The notes beneath the pieces are model-generated. The model saw only the letters and a list, made by a program, of their open reading frames with translations. It did no database searches and was not told where the DNA came from. A stretch of 64,000 bases of DNA, taken from positions 5,349,001 through 5,413,000 of the forward strand of contig NZ_PZZM01000001.1 in assembly GCF_003046175.1 (NCBI RefSeq). Reading direction: 5' to 3'. This document shows positions 1-8,333 of the stretch, in pieces; the stretch's first letter is position 1, and each line of letters starts with the position of its first letter. The position numbers were made by a program, and so were the translations under genes. This DNA is from Bosea sp. 124. GTDB taxonomy: Bacteria; Pseudomonadota; Alphaproteobacteria; Rhizobiales; Beijerinckiaceae.

Positions 1-944
1 GGCGTTCCGGTGATCTCGCTGACGATCGGGATGCGGCGGAAGCGGCTCCAGTTCGTCCATTCGACTCCGAGATGTGCCTGCCACTGGTCGTTGATGACCT
101 GCGACACGCCGAAGACGACCGAGTCCGGCAGGTTGAGGTTGGCCTTGATCGGCGCTACGCCGGCAACGGTCGAGATTGTGCCCTCGAGCGTCTGCCGGAT
201 CGAGGAGCGATAGGCGATACCGATCGTCGTCCCCTGCAGCGGCGTCAGCGTCGCACCGACGCGGAAGCCGTAATCGACCGAGTCGCCCTTGAGGATCTGG
301 TTGGGAGCGCCCGGACCGATCGCCGTCGCGAGCGTGGCGCCGGTCGCGTTCTTCAGATTGGTGCTCAGATACTGGATCTGGAAGGCGGCGCCGATCGAGA
401 GCCAGTCATTGACCTTGTAGCCGACCGTCGGCGAGACGTTGACCGTGCGCAGCGTCGCCGAGCGGCCATAGACTTGGCCGGCATAGACCTGATTCTCGGG
501 CTTCGAGCGCAGGCCGAAGGGCGCGCCCGTCGTCATGCCGACCCAGAACCGATCGGTGAGCTGCCAGGCCGAGTAGGAAGCCGGGATGAAGGCACCGTCA
601 CCACCGATGTTGCCGCCGCCGTTCTGGATCGGGCTGGCGGGCCCCAACGGCGAGCCGAGCCTGGTCGTCGAAGTCGGCTCATAGGAGCCGTTGGCGTTGA
701 GATAGGTGAAGTTCCACTGGCTGTTGCGGCCGGGGAACATCGTGATCGTCGCGGGGTTCCAGGCCATCGAGCCCATTCCGATGCCGCCCGCGGCCGCGCC
801 GGCATAGGCCATGCCCAGACCCTCGGCGCTCTGGCCGCTGCGGACGGCGAAGGAACTCGCCGACGCTGCGCCGGCGGCAAGAAGAGCCGCCGCGGAAACC
901 GTGGCCGCAGCTGCCTTGCGAACGATGCCCTTCATGAAATCCAT
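1..944 (-). CDS. OmpP1/FadL-family outer membrane transport protein (partial)
   Basis: The reading frame runs off the left edge, so only the N-terminal ~314 residues are present; family members usually exceed 400. It starts with a signal peptide (basic KGIVRKAA, then an Ala-rich core ending near AGAASA) followed by SSFAVRSGQSAEGLGMAYAG and then GSMAWNPAT, typical of the FadL plug/hatch region. Later segments alternate aromatic and polar residues as in beta-strands. FadL-type barrels take up long-chain fatty acids or other hydrophobic compounds across the outer membrane; the substrate here is not determinable. Two in-frame ATGs lie at 944 and 935; 944 is preferred because a GAGA-type purine stretch precedes it. 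Confidence 0.85.
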   Translation of the reverse strand, partial: MDFMKGIVRKAAAATVSAAALLAAGAASASSFAVRSGQSAEGLGMAYAGAAAGGIGMGSMAWNPATITMFPGRNSQWNFTYLNANGSYEPTSTTRLGSPLGPASPIQNGGGNIGGDGAFIPASYSAWQLTDRFWVGMTTGAPFGLRSKPENQVYAGQVYGRSATLRTVNVSPTVGYKVNDWLSIGAAFQIQYLSTNLKNATGATLATAIGPGAPNQILKGDSVDYGFRVGATLTPLQGTTIGIAYRSSIRQTLEGTISTVAGVAPIKANLNLPDSVVFGVSQVINDQWQAHLGVEWTNWSRFRRIPIVSEITGT

Positions 945-1364
945 CCCGTCTCTTGTTTCTTAGGGGCCAGGCTGCCCCGCTCGATCGCGAGCATGGCGTG
1001 AGCCGTTTGCCGCCGCAATGCTCGCCTTGAATGCCCAAAATCAGCTCAGCCTGTGCATGTTTCCGTTACGGAATGCTAAAAAAGTCCGCCGAGATCGGCG
1101 ATTTTGCACGACGCCGAACGGCCTTCTTTCTGAAAGCGATCGTTTATATACGAACTATCGCCGTTTTCCGGAGGCGTGGCTCGAAACCGGGCAGAGGCGC
1201 ACACTTCGCCGGCATACCGCTTTCGGAACACACGTTGCATTCTCGCAACAACAGGAACGACTGCAGCATGCAGCGGACCCATGCGTGTGAACGGGCTTGT
1301 CTTTGGCCGCGCCATCCGGTCAGGATCGCGCCCCAATTAGATCGTTTGAAACGGGGGAAACGAC
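945..1364. other. Divergent intergenic region with a palindrome
   Basis: About 420 bases separate the FadL-type gene (leftward) from the FAA-hydrolase gene (rightward), so promoters of both must lie here. It is AT-richer than its flanks around 1070-1160. The one clear symmetric element is GTTGC-attctc-GCAAC at 1234-1249, about 115 bases before the hydrolase start and a plausible regulator site. No convincing coding sequence is seen. Confidence 0.5.
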
Positions 1365-2213
1365 GTGAAACTGCTACGCTACGGTGCGCTCGGCCAGGAA
1401 AAGCCCGGCCTCCTCGATGCCAAGGGCGCTCTGCGGGACCTTTCGGGCTCCATCCCGGACCTCGCCGGCAAGACCCTGACCTCGTCCTCGCTGGCGAAGA
1501 TCAAGGCACTCGACCCCGAAACGCTGCCGCTGGTTTCGGGCTCGCCGCGGATCGGCGCCTGCGTCGGCGATGTGCGCAACTTCATCGCGGTCGGCCTCAA
1601 CTTCGCCGACCATGCGGCCGAGACCGGCGCCGCGATTCCGGCGGAGCCGATCCTCTTCAACAAGGCGCCGAACTGCATCGTCGGGCCCAATGACGACGTC
1701 ATCATCCCGAAGAACTCTAAGAAGACCGACTGGGAGGTCGAGCTCGCGATCGTCATCGGCGATGGCGGCTCCTATATCCCGGAAGACAAGGCTCTTGCCG
1801 CGATCGCCGGCTTCTGCGTCTGCAACGACGTCTCGGAGCGCGAGTTCCAGACCGAGCGCGGCGGCCAGTGGGCCAAGGGCAAGGGCTGCCCGACCTTCGG
1901 TCCGCTCGGCCCCTGGCTGGTGACGCCCGACGAGGTCAAGGACATCCAGAACCTCGCCATGTGGCTCGAAGTCGATGGCGAGCGCGTCCAGAACGGCTCG
2001 ACCAAGACGATGATCTTCGGCGCCGCCTATCTCGTCCATTATATCAGCCAGTTCATGCGGCTGGACCCGGGCGACGTCATCACCACCGGCACGCCTCCCG
2101 GCGTCGGCCTCGGCTTCAAGCCGCCGCGCTTCCTGAAGGGCGGCGAGGTCGTCAAGCTCGGCATCGAAGGGCTCGGCACGCAGCAGCAGAACTTCCTGGC
2201 CTATCAGGGCTGA
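1365..2213 (+). CDS. Fumarylacetoacetate hydrolase family protein
   Basis: A 282-residue FAH-fold protein of the size of 2-hydroxyhepta-2,4-diene-1,7-dioate isomerase, acylpyruvase and ureidoglycolate lyase homologues. The metal-binding pattern is visible: WEVELAIVIG supplies an E-x-E pair around residues 126-128, and NDVSERE carries the partner acidic residue. GLNFADHAAE and the C-terminal TGTPPGVGLGFKPP are family hallmarks. Members cleave C-C bonds or hydrate/isomerise small oxo-acids with Mg2+/Mn2+; the substrate is not decided by sequence. The start is GTG, with a GGGGGAAA ribosome binding site 4-11 bases upstream. It is monocistronic and followed by a strong hairpin terminator. Confidence 0.9.
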   Translation: MKLLRYGALGQEKPGLLDAKGALRDLSGSIPDLAGKTLTSSSLAKIKALDPETLPLVSGSPRIGACVGDVRNFIAVGLNFADHAAETGAAIPAEPILFNKAPNCIVGPNDDVIIPKNSKKTDWEVELAIVIGDGGSYIPEDKALAAIAGFCVCNDVSEREFQTERGGQWAKGKGCPTFGPLGPWLVTPDEVKDIQNLAMWLEVDGERVQNGSTKTMIFGAAYLVHYISQFMRLDPGDVITTGTPPGVGLGFKPPRFLKGGEVVKLGIEGLGTQQQNFLAYQG

Positions 2214-2235
2214 GGATCATTCCGGTCTGAAACGG

Positions 2236-2266
2236 AAAAGGGCCGCGCGAGCGGCCCTTTTCTTGT
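2236..2266 (+). terminator. Rho-independent terminator after FAH-family gene
   Basis: An 11-bp perfect stem (aaaagggccgc / gcggccctttt) with a GCGA loop is followed by a T-rich stretch. Because the stem is flanked by A/T runs on both sides it could also stop argC transcription arriving from the right. Confidence 0.85.
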
Positions 2267-2310
2267 TTGTGGATCGAAGCTCTCCCCCAATGGAAGACGG
2301 GAAAAGCGCG

Positions 2311-3246
2311 TCACTTCTCCGGAAGGCCCAGCATCAGGCGGATGTTCTGGACGGCCGCGCCCGAAGCGCCCTTGCCGAGATTGTCGAGCTTCGCGACCAG
2401 CACCGCCTGGCGCAGATTGTCGTCGCCGAAGACGCGCAGCTCCAGCCTGTTGGTGTCGTTCAGCGATTCGGGCTCGAGCTTGCCACCGGCCTGGGCCGCG
2501 GGCACGACGCCGACATAGGTCGAGCCGGCATAATGCTCGGCCAGCGCATCCTCGAGATCGGCGGCCTTGGGCTTGCCCGGCAGCATGTCGAGATGCAGCG
2601 GGATCGAGACCAGCATGCCCTGCCGGAAATTCCCGACCGATGGAACGAAGATCGGCCGCCGCGTGAGCCGCGCATATTCCTGCAGTTCGGGCAGGTGCTT
2701 GTGTTTCAGCCCGAGGCCGTAAAGCTCGAAGGCCGGCGCCGCGCCCGCCTCATGGGCCTCGATCATGCTCTTGCCGCCGCCGGAATAGCCCGAGACCGCA
2801 TTGATCGTGACCGGATGGTCCTGCGCCATCAGCCCGGCATCGACCAGCGGCCGCAGCAGGGCAATGGCGCCCGTCGGATAGCAGCCGGGGTTGGAAACCC
2901 GGTTGGCATTGGCGATCCTGGCCGCATGGCCGTGCTCGAGCTCGGCGAAGCCATAGACCCAGCCCGGCGCGACGCGATGGGCGGTCGCGGCATCGACGAT
3001 CTTGGGCGACGCGCTGCCCAGCTCGTCGGCGAGTGCGACCGATTCCTTCGCTGCATCGTCCGGCAGGCAGAGCACGACGAGATCGACCTCCGCCATCATC
3101 GCCTTGCGGGCGCCCGGGTCCTTGCGCAGCTCGGTGGCGATGCTCTTGACCACCACCTCGGGCACGGCCGCCAGCCGGTCGCGGATGCCGAGGCCGGTGG
3201 TGCCGGCCTCGCCGTCGATGAAGATGGATTTCAGGTTCTGGCTCAT
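2311..3246 (-). CDS. argC: N-acetyl-gamma-glutamyl-phosphate reductase (short type)
   Basis: This enzyme catalyses NADPH-dependent reduction of N-acetylglutamyl-5-phosphate to the semialdehyde in arginine biosynthesis, in the cytoplasm. The 311-residue length and sequence match the short (type 2) ArgC form. Visible are the nucleotide-binding loop GEAGTTGLGIRDRL near the N-terminus, the catalytic cysteine in SNPGCYPTGA and the conserved NAVSGYSGGGKSM and PSVGNFRQGM segments. The frame extends 14 codons upstream, but the ATG at 3246 gives the canonical MSQNLKS-FIDGEAGTTG start. An arginine-rich leader peptide and a terminator lie just upstream, suggesting control by transcription attenuation. 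Confidence 0.93.
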   Translation of the reverse strand: MSQNLKSIFIDGEAGTTGLGIRDRLAAVPEVVVKSIATELRKDPGARKAMMAEVDLVVLCLPDDAAKESVALADELGSASPKIVDAATAHRVAPGWVYGFAELEHGHAARIANANRVSNPGCYPTGAIALLRPLVDAGLMAQDHPVTINAVSGYSGGGKSMIEAHEAGAAPAFELYGLGLKHKHLPELQEYARLTRRPIFVPSVGNFRQGMLVSIPLHLDMLPGKPKAADLEDALAEHYAGSTYVGVVPAAQAGGKLEPESLNDTNRLELRVFGDDNLRQAVLVAKLDNLGKGASGAAVQNIRLMLGLPEK

Positions 3247-3314
3247 CTGGACCCCCGATGGGTGCGAAAGCGAGGTGCTCGACTGCAAAAAAGTGCTTGG
3301 CCGGCTTCAGGCAT

Positions 3315-3339
3315 AAAAAAACCGCGCTCGGGGCGCGGT
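3315..3339 (-). terminator. Attenuator-type terminator in the argC leader
   Basis: On the minus strand ACCGCGC, a 5-base loop and GCGCGGT form a 7-bp stem followed by at least six T residues: a textbook intrinsic terminator 69 bases before the argC start codon and 28 bases after a small arginine-rich ORF. The 5-prime arm lies in CGACCGCG (3334-3341), which is repeated exactly inside the leader ORF (3372-3379), so the 3-prime arm could pair with either copy. That is the arrangement expected of a terminator/antiterminator switch. Confidence 0.75.
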
Positions 3340-3367
3340 CGCGGACGGTCTGGCCAAAGGCCGAGCG

Positions 3368-3427
3368 TCATCGCGGTCGCGCAGGGGCGGCCGTGACGGT
3401 GCGACGTCGGGACAAGTTCGTGATCAT
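3368..3427 (-). CDS. Putative arginine-rich leader peptide of argC
   Basis: A 19-codon ORF, MITNLSRRRTVTAAPARPR, contains five Arg codons, three of them consecutive (CGA CGT CGC), and ends at TGA just before the argC terminator hairpin. Leader peptides of attenuated amino-acid operons are short, rich in the regulated amino acid and placed upstream of an intrinsic terminator; all three hold here. If arginyl-tRNA is scarce, a ribosome stalled at codons 7-9 would leave 3372-3379 free to trap the 3-prime arm of the terminator. No strong Shine-Dalgarno sequence is seen, which is the main weakness. The function is inferred from layout. Confidence 0.55.
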   Translation of the reverse strand: MITNLSRRRTVTAAPARPR

Positions 3428-3534
3428 GGCGCTGGATATGATGGAGGGACGGCTCGCTGTCAATCATACGATCTCCCCGCGCCTCGATTTGATAGGCGCG
3501 GGAATCGGTTGGCGGGTTTAGCTCGCGAACTGAT

Positions 3535-4491
3535 TCAACCGGCTTTCTTCAGCGCCAGCGCCTGGATGTAATGCTGGACCAGCGCCGACCCCGCGATTGC
3601 GGTCGCGTCGGCATGGTCATAGGGCGGCGAGACCTCGACCACGTCCATGCCGCGGAAATCGAGATCGCGGATGCCCCAGACCATGCGCAGCGCCTGAGCC
3701 GAGGTGAAGCCGCCGGCGACCGGCGTCCCCGTCCCCGGAGCGAAAGCGGGGTCGATCGCATCGATGTCGAAGGTCAGATAGGCCGGCCCGGTGCCGACCC
3801 GCTCGCGGATGCGCGCAATCGTCCCGGCCACGCCGAGCTCATGGGCCGCATAGGCGTCGAGCACTTCGAGCCCGCAATCGCGCGGGGCGACCGTGCGCAG
3901 GCCGATCTGGATCGAGCGGTCGGTGTCGATCAACCCCTCGCGTACGGCCTCCAGCACGAAAGAGCCGTGGCTGATCGCGCCGACGCCGTCGTCCCAGGTG
4001 TCCTGATGGGCGTCGAACTGGACCAGCGCCAGCCGGCCATGGCGGGCGACATGGGCGCGCAGCAGCGGCAGGGTGATGAAATGGTCGCCGCCCAGCGTGA
4101 CGAGATGCGCACCCGAGGCGAGGATGCCGGCGGCCTCCTGCTCGATCGCACGGGCGCAGCCTTGCAGATCGCCGCGCGGCAGCAGGCAGTCGCCATAGTC
4201 GACAGCCGCGAGATGCAAGAAGGGATCGATGCGCGAGGGATATTGCGCATCGCCATCGAAGATCACGCTGGCGCGACGCAGCGCCTGCGGCCCGAAACGC
4301 GTGCCCGGACGGTTCGAGACGGCGAGGTCGAAGGGCACGCCCCAGATCACGAGATCGCAGCCCGAGACGTCCTTGGAATAGCGGCGACGCATGAAGGACA
4401 GCGCCCCGGCATAGGTCGGGTCCTGGGCCGGCCCTCGCCTGTCGCCGGTGAAGGCGTGGTCGATCGGCGGCGTATCGGCGGGCTCGGTCAT
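3535..4491 (-). CDS. speB: Agmatinase/arginase (ureohydrolase) family protein
   Basis: A 318-residue member of the binuclear Mn2+ ureohydrolase family, which hydrolyses guanidino groups to urea. The three metal-binding signatures are visible: LGGDHF, FDAHQDT and DIDAIDPAFAPGTGTP, in the normal order. The N-terminal GVPFDLAVSNRPGTRFGP segment is typical of agmatinases rather than arginases, so agmatine to putrescine is the leading guess, but related enzymes act on guanidinobutyrate, guanidinopropionate or guanidine. It lies upstream of the argC leader, in the same direction and with a 107-base gap; the argC terminator hairpin would also stop read-through. Confidence 0.85.
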   Translation of the reverse strand: MTEPADTPPIDHAFTGDRRGPAQDPTYAGALSFMRRRYSKDVSGCDLVIWGVPFDLAVSNRPGTRFGPQALRRASVIFDGDAQYPSRIDPFLHLAAVDYGDCLLPRGDLQGCARAIEQEAAGILASGAHLVTLGGDHFITLPLLRAHVARHGRLALVQFDAHQDTWDDGVGAISHGSFVLEAVREGLIDTDRSIQIGLRTVAPRDCGLEVLDAYAAHELGVAGTIARIRERVGTGPAYLTFDIDAIDPAFAPGTGTPVAGGFTSAQALRMVWGIRDLDFRGMDVVEVSPPYDHADATAIAGSALVQHYIQALALKKAG

Positions 4492-4524
4492 GTCAGCAAT
4501 CCGGAAAGGCAGTTTTTTCGGGAG

Positions 4525-4806
4525 TCAGCGGCGAGGTCCGGCGAGCCAGACATAAAGGCACCAGGGCAGGATCAGGGCGAGGCCGGAGAGCACCAACCGC
4601 AGCGTCGTCCAGGCGACCGGGTGCTGCAGTGCGCGGCCGTCAAGCTCGGGCACGCCATGGATCAGCCCGAGCGCGAAGGCCGGCGCGAGAAAGATCACCA
4701 GAGCGTTGCCGATGCGGCGGCGGCGCGGCAGGTCATGGCGTGCGAGCGCGATGAGGGCCGGCGCGGCGATCATGCCGAAGGCGATGAGGATCAGAAGGAC
4801 GCGCAT
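4525..4806 (-). CDS. Small membrane protein of unknown function
   Basis: A 93-residue hydrophobic protein with about three predicted membrane segments (residues 2-20, roughly 33-52 and 68-88) and a short basic loop, RHDLPRRRRIGN, between the first two. The ATG at 4806 is chosen because GGAG lies 7-10 bases upstream; the frame continues 18 codons further without a site. It follows the agmatinase gene's promoter side, in the same direction, with 33 bases between. I do not recognise a family. Confidence 0.6.
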   Translation of the reverse strand: MRVLLILIAFGMIAAPALIALARHDLPRRRRIGNALVIFLAPAFALGLIHGVPELDGRALQHPVAWTTLRLVLSGLALILPWCLYVWLAGPRR

Positions 4807-4873
4807 GGGACTCCAGCCGGCGGGGTCGGCTGGGGATGTAGCACGAAGTGGCAGTAGCACCAGCCGTTGCAGA

Positions 4874-5038
4874 GCGCGGGGAACCGCTCTCCTGTAAGGA
4901 GCGGGGTAGGGGTGAGGTGTCGGCCGCTCGACCAGCAGGGCTTGGGCTTCCAGGAAGCAGCGGTGAAGTCGCGGCCCAAGCGCCCAACGGCCGACCCCTC
5001 ACCCTGCCCTCTGCCTACGGGAGAGGGTTCCCCGCGCC
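4874..5038. repeat. Paired palindromic intergenic repeat, copy 1
   Basis: The element begins GCGCGGGGAACC and ends GGTTCCCCGCGCC. It holds two different small hairpins facing each other: ctctcctgtaaggag near the left end and an inverted form of ctctcccggagggagag near the right. The same two modules, in reverse order and orientation, form 9169-9323. It abuts the stop codon of the SDR gene. It looks like a REP/BIME-type doublet. Confidence 0.7.
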
Positions 5039-5794
5039 CTATCTCCCCCCGCCAACGCGCAGGATCGCGCCCGTCACATAGGACGCGGCATCGGACAGCA
5101 GGAAGAGCACCGTCTCGGCGATCTCGTCGGCGGTCGCGGCGCGCTGGAGCGGGACCAGCGGCGCGATGCGGGCGACACGGCCGGCATCGCCGGTCGAGGC
5201 GCCGTGGATCTCGGTCTCGGTGATGCCCGGCGCCACGGCATTGACGCGGATTTCCGGCGCGAGCTCCTTGGACAGGCCAATGGTAAGGCTGTCGATCGCG
5301 CCCTTCGAGGCGGCATACCAGACATATTCGCCGGCGCCACCAACCGACGCCGCGACCGAGGAGATGTTGACGATCGCCCTGCCCTTCGCGCCGGTGCTGG
5401 CGCGCAGCGCGCGAGCCGCCTCGCGGGCGACCAGAATCGCGCCGGTGACATTCACGTCGATGCAGGTGCGGATCACGGCGGCATCGGCTTCGGCGAGCGG
5501 GCTCGACTTGCCGGTGATGCCGGCATTGTTGACGACGTGGGTCAAGGGCCCGAGCGCCGCCCTGGCCTCGGCGAAGACGCGGACGATGTCGGCCTCCGCC
5601 GCCATGTCGCCCGGCAGGGCCACGGCCTTCGCGCCAGCCGCCTCGCAGGCTGCGACGACGGAAGCCGCCGCACCCGCCGCGCTCTGATAGTTGACCGCGA
5701 CGTCATAGCCGCGCTGCGCGGCCATGATGGAGATCGCGGCGCCTATGCCGCGGCTGCCGCCGGTGACGAGGAGGACGGGGCGGGTCATGGTCAT
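5039..5794 (-). CDS. SDR family oxidoreductase
   Basis: A 251-residue classical short-chain dehydrogenase/reductase. The NAD(P)-binding TGGSRGIG motif is at residues ~10-17, NNAG occurs in HVVNNAGITGKS, and the catalytic YxxxK pair is in WYAASKGAID. The C-terminal YVTGAILRVGGGR matches the usual ending of the family. Such enzymes oxidise or reduce alcohol/carbonyl groups on diverse substrates; the specific substrate is unknown. An in-frame extension of 58 codons lacks family similarity and is arginine/serine rich, so the ATG at 5794, with AGGAAAG upstream, is taken as the start. Confidence 0.88.
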   Translation of the reverse strand: MTMTRPVLLVTGGSRGIGAAISIMAAQRGYDVAVNYQSAAGAAASVVAACEAAGAKAVALPGDMAAEADIVRVFAEARAALGPLTHVVNNAGITGKSSPLAEADAAVIRTCIDVNVTGAILVAREAARALRASTGAKGRAIVNISSVAASVGGAGEYVWYAASKGAIDSLTIGLSKELAPEIRVNAVAPGITETEIHGASTGDAGRVARIAPLVPLQRAATADEIAETVLFLLSDAASYVTGAILRVGGGR

Positions 5795-5846
5795 CGTGTC
5801 TTTCCTGCGGCTGCGCTCGCAATGACGGCGCGGACAGACAATACGA

Positions 5847-5874
5847 AAAGGGCGGCTCTTGCGAGCCGCCCTTT
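5847..5874 (-). terminator. Rho-independent terminator after rpsI
   Basis: A 12-bp perfect stem (aaagggcggctc / gagccgcccttt) with a four-base loop lies 26 bases past the rpsI stop codon and is followed on the minus strand by a short T run. Confidence 0.8.
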
Positions 5875-5900
5875 CCACATACCGGGTGATCGAAAAACGA

Positions 5901-6380
5901 TCAGCGCTTCGAGAACTGGAAGCTGCGGCGGGCCTTGGCCTTGCCGAACTTCTTACGCTCGACGACACGCGAGTCGCGGGTCAGGAAGCCACCCTTCTTG
6001 AGCGGGCTGCGAAGCTCCGGCTCGTAGAAGGTCAGCGCCTTGGAGATGCCGTGGCGCACCGCGCCGGCCTGGCCGGAGAGGCCGCCGCCCTTGACCGTGA
6101 CGACGACGTCGTACTGGGTCAGGCGCTCGACCAGGATCAGCGGCTGCTGGAGGACCATGCGCAGCACGGGGCGCGCAAAGTAGACCTCCTGGTCACGGGT
6201 GTTGACCGTGATCTTGCCGGTGCCGGGCTTGATCCAGACGCGGGCGATGGCGTTCTTGCGCTTGCCGGTGGCATAGGCGCGACCCTGCGCATCGACCTTC
6301 TTGACGTGGACGGGAGCGTCCGGCTGCGCGGTCTTGGCGACCTGGCCGAGCTGCTCGAGAGACTGAAGAACCTCGGCCAT
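5901..6380 (-). CDS. rpsI: 30S ribosomal protein S9
   Basis: A 159-residue S9 with the conserved [13 protein letters not shown] entry, [19 protein letters not shown] and the basic C-terminal tail ending [11 protein letters not shown], whose last residues reach the ribosomal P site. A ~30-residue N-terminal extension before ATGKRKN is usual in alphaproteobacteria. The ATG at 6380 lies one base beyond the rplM stop, so the two are translationally linked. A longer in-frame extension on this strand is an artefact of high GC. Confidence 0.97.
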   Translation of the reverse strand: MAEVLQSLEQLGQVAKTAQPDAPVHVKKVDAQGRAYATGKRKNAIARVWIKPGTGKITVNTRDQEVYFARPVLRMVLQQPLILVERLTQYDVVVTVKGGGLSGQAGAVRHGISKALTFYEPELRSPLKKGGFLTRDSRVVERKKFGKAKARRSFQFSKR

Positions 6381-6381
6381 A

Positions 6382-6843
6382 TCAGACCCTCGCATTCTTG
6401 CTGTTGAGCGCGGCGACGTCGAGCGCCTCCGGCGACTGGGCTGCGTGGGGGTGCTCGGCGCCCTTGTAGACGCGCAGGTTGCCGAGGATCTGGCGGAAGA
6501 GCGGGCCGCGGGGCAGCATGCGCTCGACAGCCTTCTCGACGATGCGCTCCGGGAAGCGACCCTCGAGAATGAACTTGGCGGAGCGCTCCTTGATGCCGCC
6601 GGCATAGCCGGTGTGGTGATAGTAGACCTTCTGGTCGCGCTTGCGGCCGGTCAGGACGACCTTGTCGGCATTGATGACGATGATGTTGTCGCCGCAGTCG
6701 ACATGGGGGGTGTAGGCCGCCTTGTGCTTGCCACGCAGACGCAACGCCACAACTGCGGCGAGACGGCCGACGACGAGCCCGGAGGCGTCGATCACAACCC
6801 ACTTCTTTTCGACATCGGCGGGCTTGAGCGAGATGGTCTTCAT
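6382..6843 (-). CDS. rplM: 50S ribosomal protein L13
   Basis: A 153-residue L13, starting [20 protein letters not shown], with the conserved [15 protein letters not shown] stretch, [10 protein letters not shown] and [20 protein letters not shown] segments of the family. It binds 23S rRNA early in 50S assembly. It is the first gene of the classic rplM-rpsI operon. AAGGG precedes the ATG at 6843. The ~190 bases upstream (to 7033) should hold the promoter and 5-prime leader. Confidence 0.97.
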   Translation of the reverse strand: MKTISLKPADVEKKWVVIDASGLVVGRLAAVVALRLRGKHKAAYTPHVDCGDNIIVINADKVVLTGRKRDQKVYYHHTGYAGGIKERSAKFILEGRFPERIVEKAVERMLPRGPLFRQILGNLRVYKGAEHPHAAQSPEALDVAALNSKNARV

Positions 6844-7033
6844 CGCGGGCACCCTTCGGAGCGTTGAGAAAAAAGGACAAGCCACCTTGAGACCGGCGGC
6901 GGTGTGGGGCGGTGGATAGTCGCGCGCCCAGCTTCTGTCAATCGCTGAATTCATCGTGTTTTTCGGAAAAACGCATAAATCCGAATGCGATAGAAGAAAC
7001 GGTATCCAAATACCGCAAACTCCGGTCGCTGGT

Positions 7034-7783
7034 TCAGCCGGCGTGTCGCAGGGCCTGCACGACGATCAGCGATCCGCCCAGCAGCACGACGCCGTCGAGA
7101 ATCCAGGCATGGGCCGCCAGCGACAGGCCGCCCGTCAGCCGCCTGGCGAGAAAGGCGCCGGGAATGGCGCACAGCCCGATCACGCCGGCCATGATCCAGG
7201 CCGGCCAGGGCAACGCGCCCTGCCAGAGGAACACGGCCGATTTGACGATACCGACCGGCAGCGAGATCGCGGCATCGGTCGCGATCACCGCCATGCCGGA
7301 CAGCCCGGCCGCGAGCAGCATCGAGATCAGGAAGATGCCGGACCCCGAGGTGCCGCCGACGAGCAGGCCGTAGCCGCCGCTGGCGAGAGCGAGGCCGGCA
7401 TCGCCGAGATGGCCGTGCCGCCGCGCCATCAGGCGCCGCGCCGGCACGAGCACGATCAGGACGGCGCCGATCAGCAGCATGGCGCCCGGGCCCGACAGCA
7501 GGGTGTAGCCATAAGCGCCCAGCGCGGAAAACGGCAAGGCGAACAGCGAGACGATGCCGGCCCGGCGCCAGTCGAGATGGTCGCGAAAGGCGACGAGCCG
7601 GCTGCCATTGGTGACGAGCGCCGAAAGGCCGATCACCGGCACGACCGCCTCGGCCCCGATGAGCGGAATCAGGACGGGCGGCAGAAGCAGGCCGGTGCCA
7701 TAGCCGGCGACCCCGCCGACGACAGACGCCAGAAGCGAGGCCAGGCCGACCAGCGCATATTGCAGCAGCGTCACCTCGGCCAT
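7034..7783 (-). CDS. TauE/SafE-family sulfite exporter-like membrane protein
   Basis: A 249-residue integral membrane protein with about eight hydrophobic segments. The repeated family feature is visible: [19 protein letters not shown] near residues 22-40 and [16 protein letters not shown] near 135-150. TauE/SafE (DUF81) proteins are thought to move sulfite, sulfoacetate or other small anions; the substrate here is unknown. It is the second gene of a possible two-gene unit with the thioesterase gene (14-base gap). Confidence 0.85.
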   Translation of the reverse strand: MAEVTLLQYALVGLASLLASVVGGVAGYGTGLLLPPVLIPLIGAEAVVPVIGLSALVTNGSRLVAFRDHLDWRRAGIVSLFALPFSALGAYGYTLLSGPGAMLLIGAVLIVLVPARRLMARRHGHLGDAGLALASGGYGLLVGGTSGSGIFLISMLLAAGLSGMAVIATDAAISLPVGIVKSAVFLWQGALPWPAWIMAGVIGLCAIPGAFLARRLTGGLSLAAHAWILDGVVLLGGSLIVVQALRHAG

Positions 7784-7797
7784 GCGAGCCCGCCCCG

Positions 7798-8226
7798 CTA
7801 GCGCTCGGCGGGAATCGAATAGGTGCCCGTCGCGTGGCCGACCATCTCGCTCTCACCCTGAGAGAACAGCGAGACCTCACCTACGGCGAGCCGCTTGCCG
7901 AGCTTGAGCAGCCTCGCCTCTCCGATCAGCGCCGCCTTGCCCGGTTTGCGCAAGAAATTGAAGTTCAGGCTCGTGGTCACGGCGAGCGCGACAGGACCAA
8001 TCTGGCCGAGGATCGCGGCATAGAGCGCGAGATCGGCCAGCGCCATCATGGTCGGGCCCGAGATCGTGCCGCCGGGCCGCAGATGCTTCTCGTGATAGTC
8101 GCAGCGCATGCGGGCCGTCATCGGCCCGACCTCCTCGACGAAATAGGTGCGCCCGCCGATGTGAAGCTGCGGGAAGACCTCGTCGAGATAGGCCTCGAGG
8201 TCGGAAGCGGTCATGCGGTTGGTCAT
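7798..8226 (-). CDS. PaaI-family (hotdog) acyl-CoA thioesterase
   Basis: A 142-residue single-domain hotdog protein. The family pattern is clear: HLRPGGTISGPTMMALADLA (helix-facing acidic residue in the ALAD segment) and LNFNFLRKPGKAALIGEARL, ending with a beta-strand GHATGTYSIP. PaaI-like enzymes hydrolyse acyl- or aryl-CoA thioesters. The ATG at 8226 is favoured; an alternative ATG lies 4 codons downstream (8214), and the frame extends 32 unrelated codons upstream. It is divergent from the enoyl-CoA hydratase-like gene, consistent with CoA-ester metabolism. Confidence 0.85.
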   Translation of the reverse strand: MTNRMTASDLEAYLDEVFPQLHIGGRTYFVEEVGPMTARMRCDYHEKHLRPGGTISGPTMMALADLALYAAILGQIGPVALAVTTSLNFNFLRKPGKAALIGEARLLKLGKRLAVGEVSLFSQGESEMVGHATGTYSIPAER

Positions 8227-8333
8227 GTCGGGCAGTCCGGCGCAGCCTGAGAAGCGGAGATGCCCCTTGCAGCATGGGGGAGCCCGGCGGACAATACGCC
8301 AAAATGCAAAGGGAAACGCCAAAGGTCTCCGCC

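Noticed and set aside
3571..4857. A 428-codon plus-strand frame over the agmatinase gene
   Set aside because: Antisense shadow; the minus strand has all three metal motifs.
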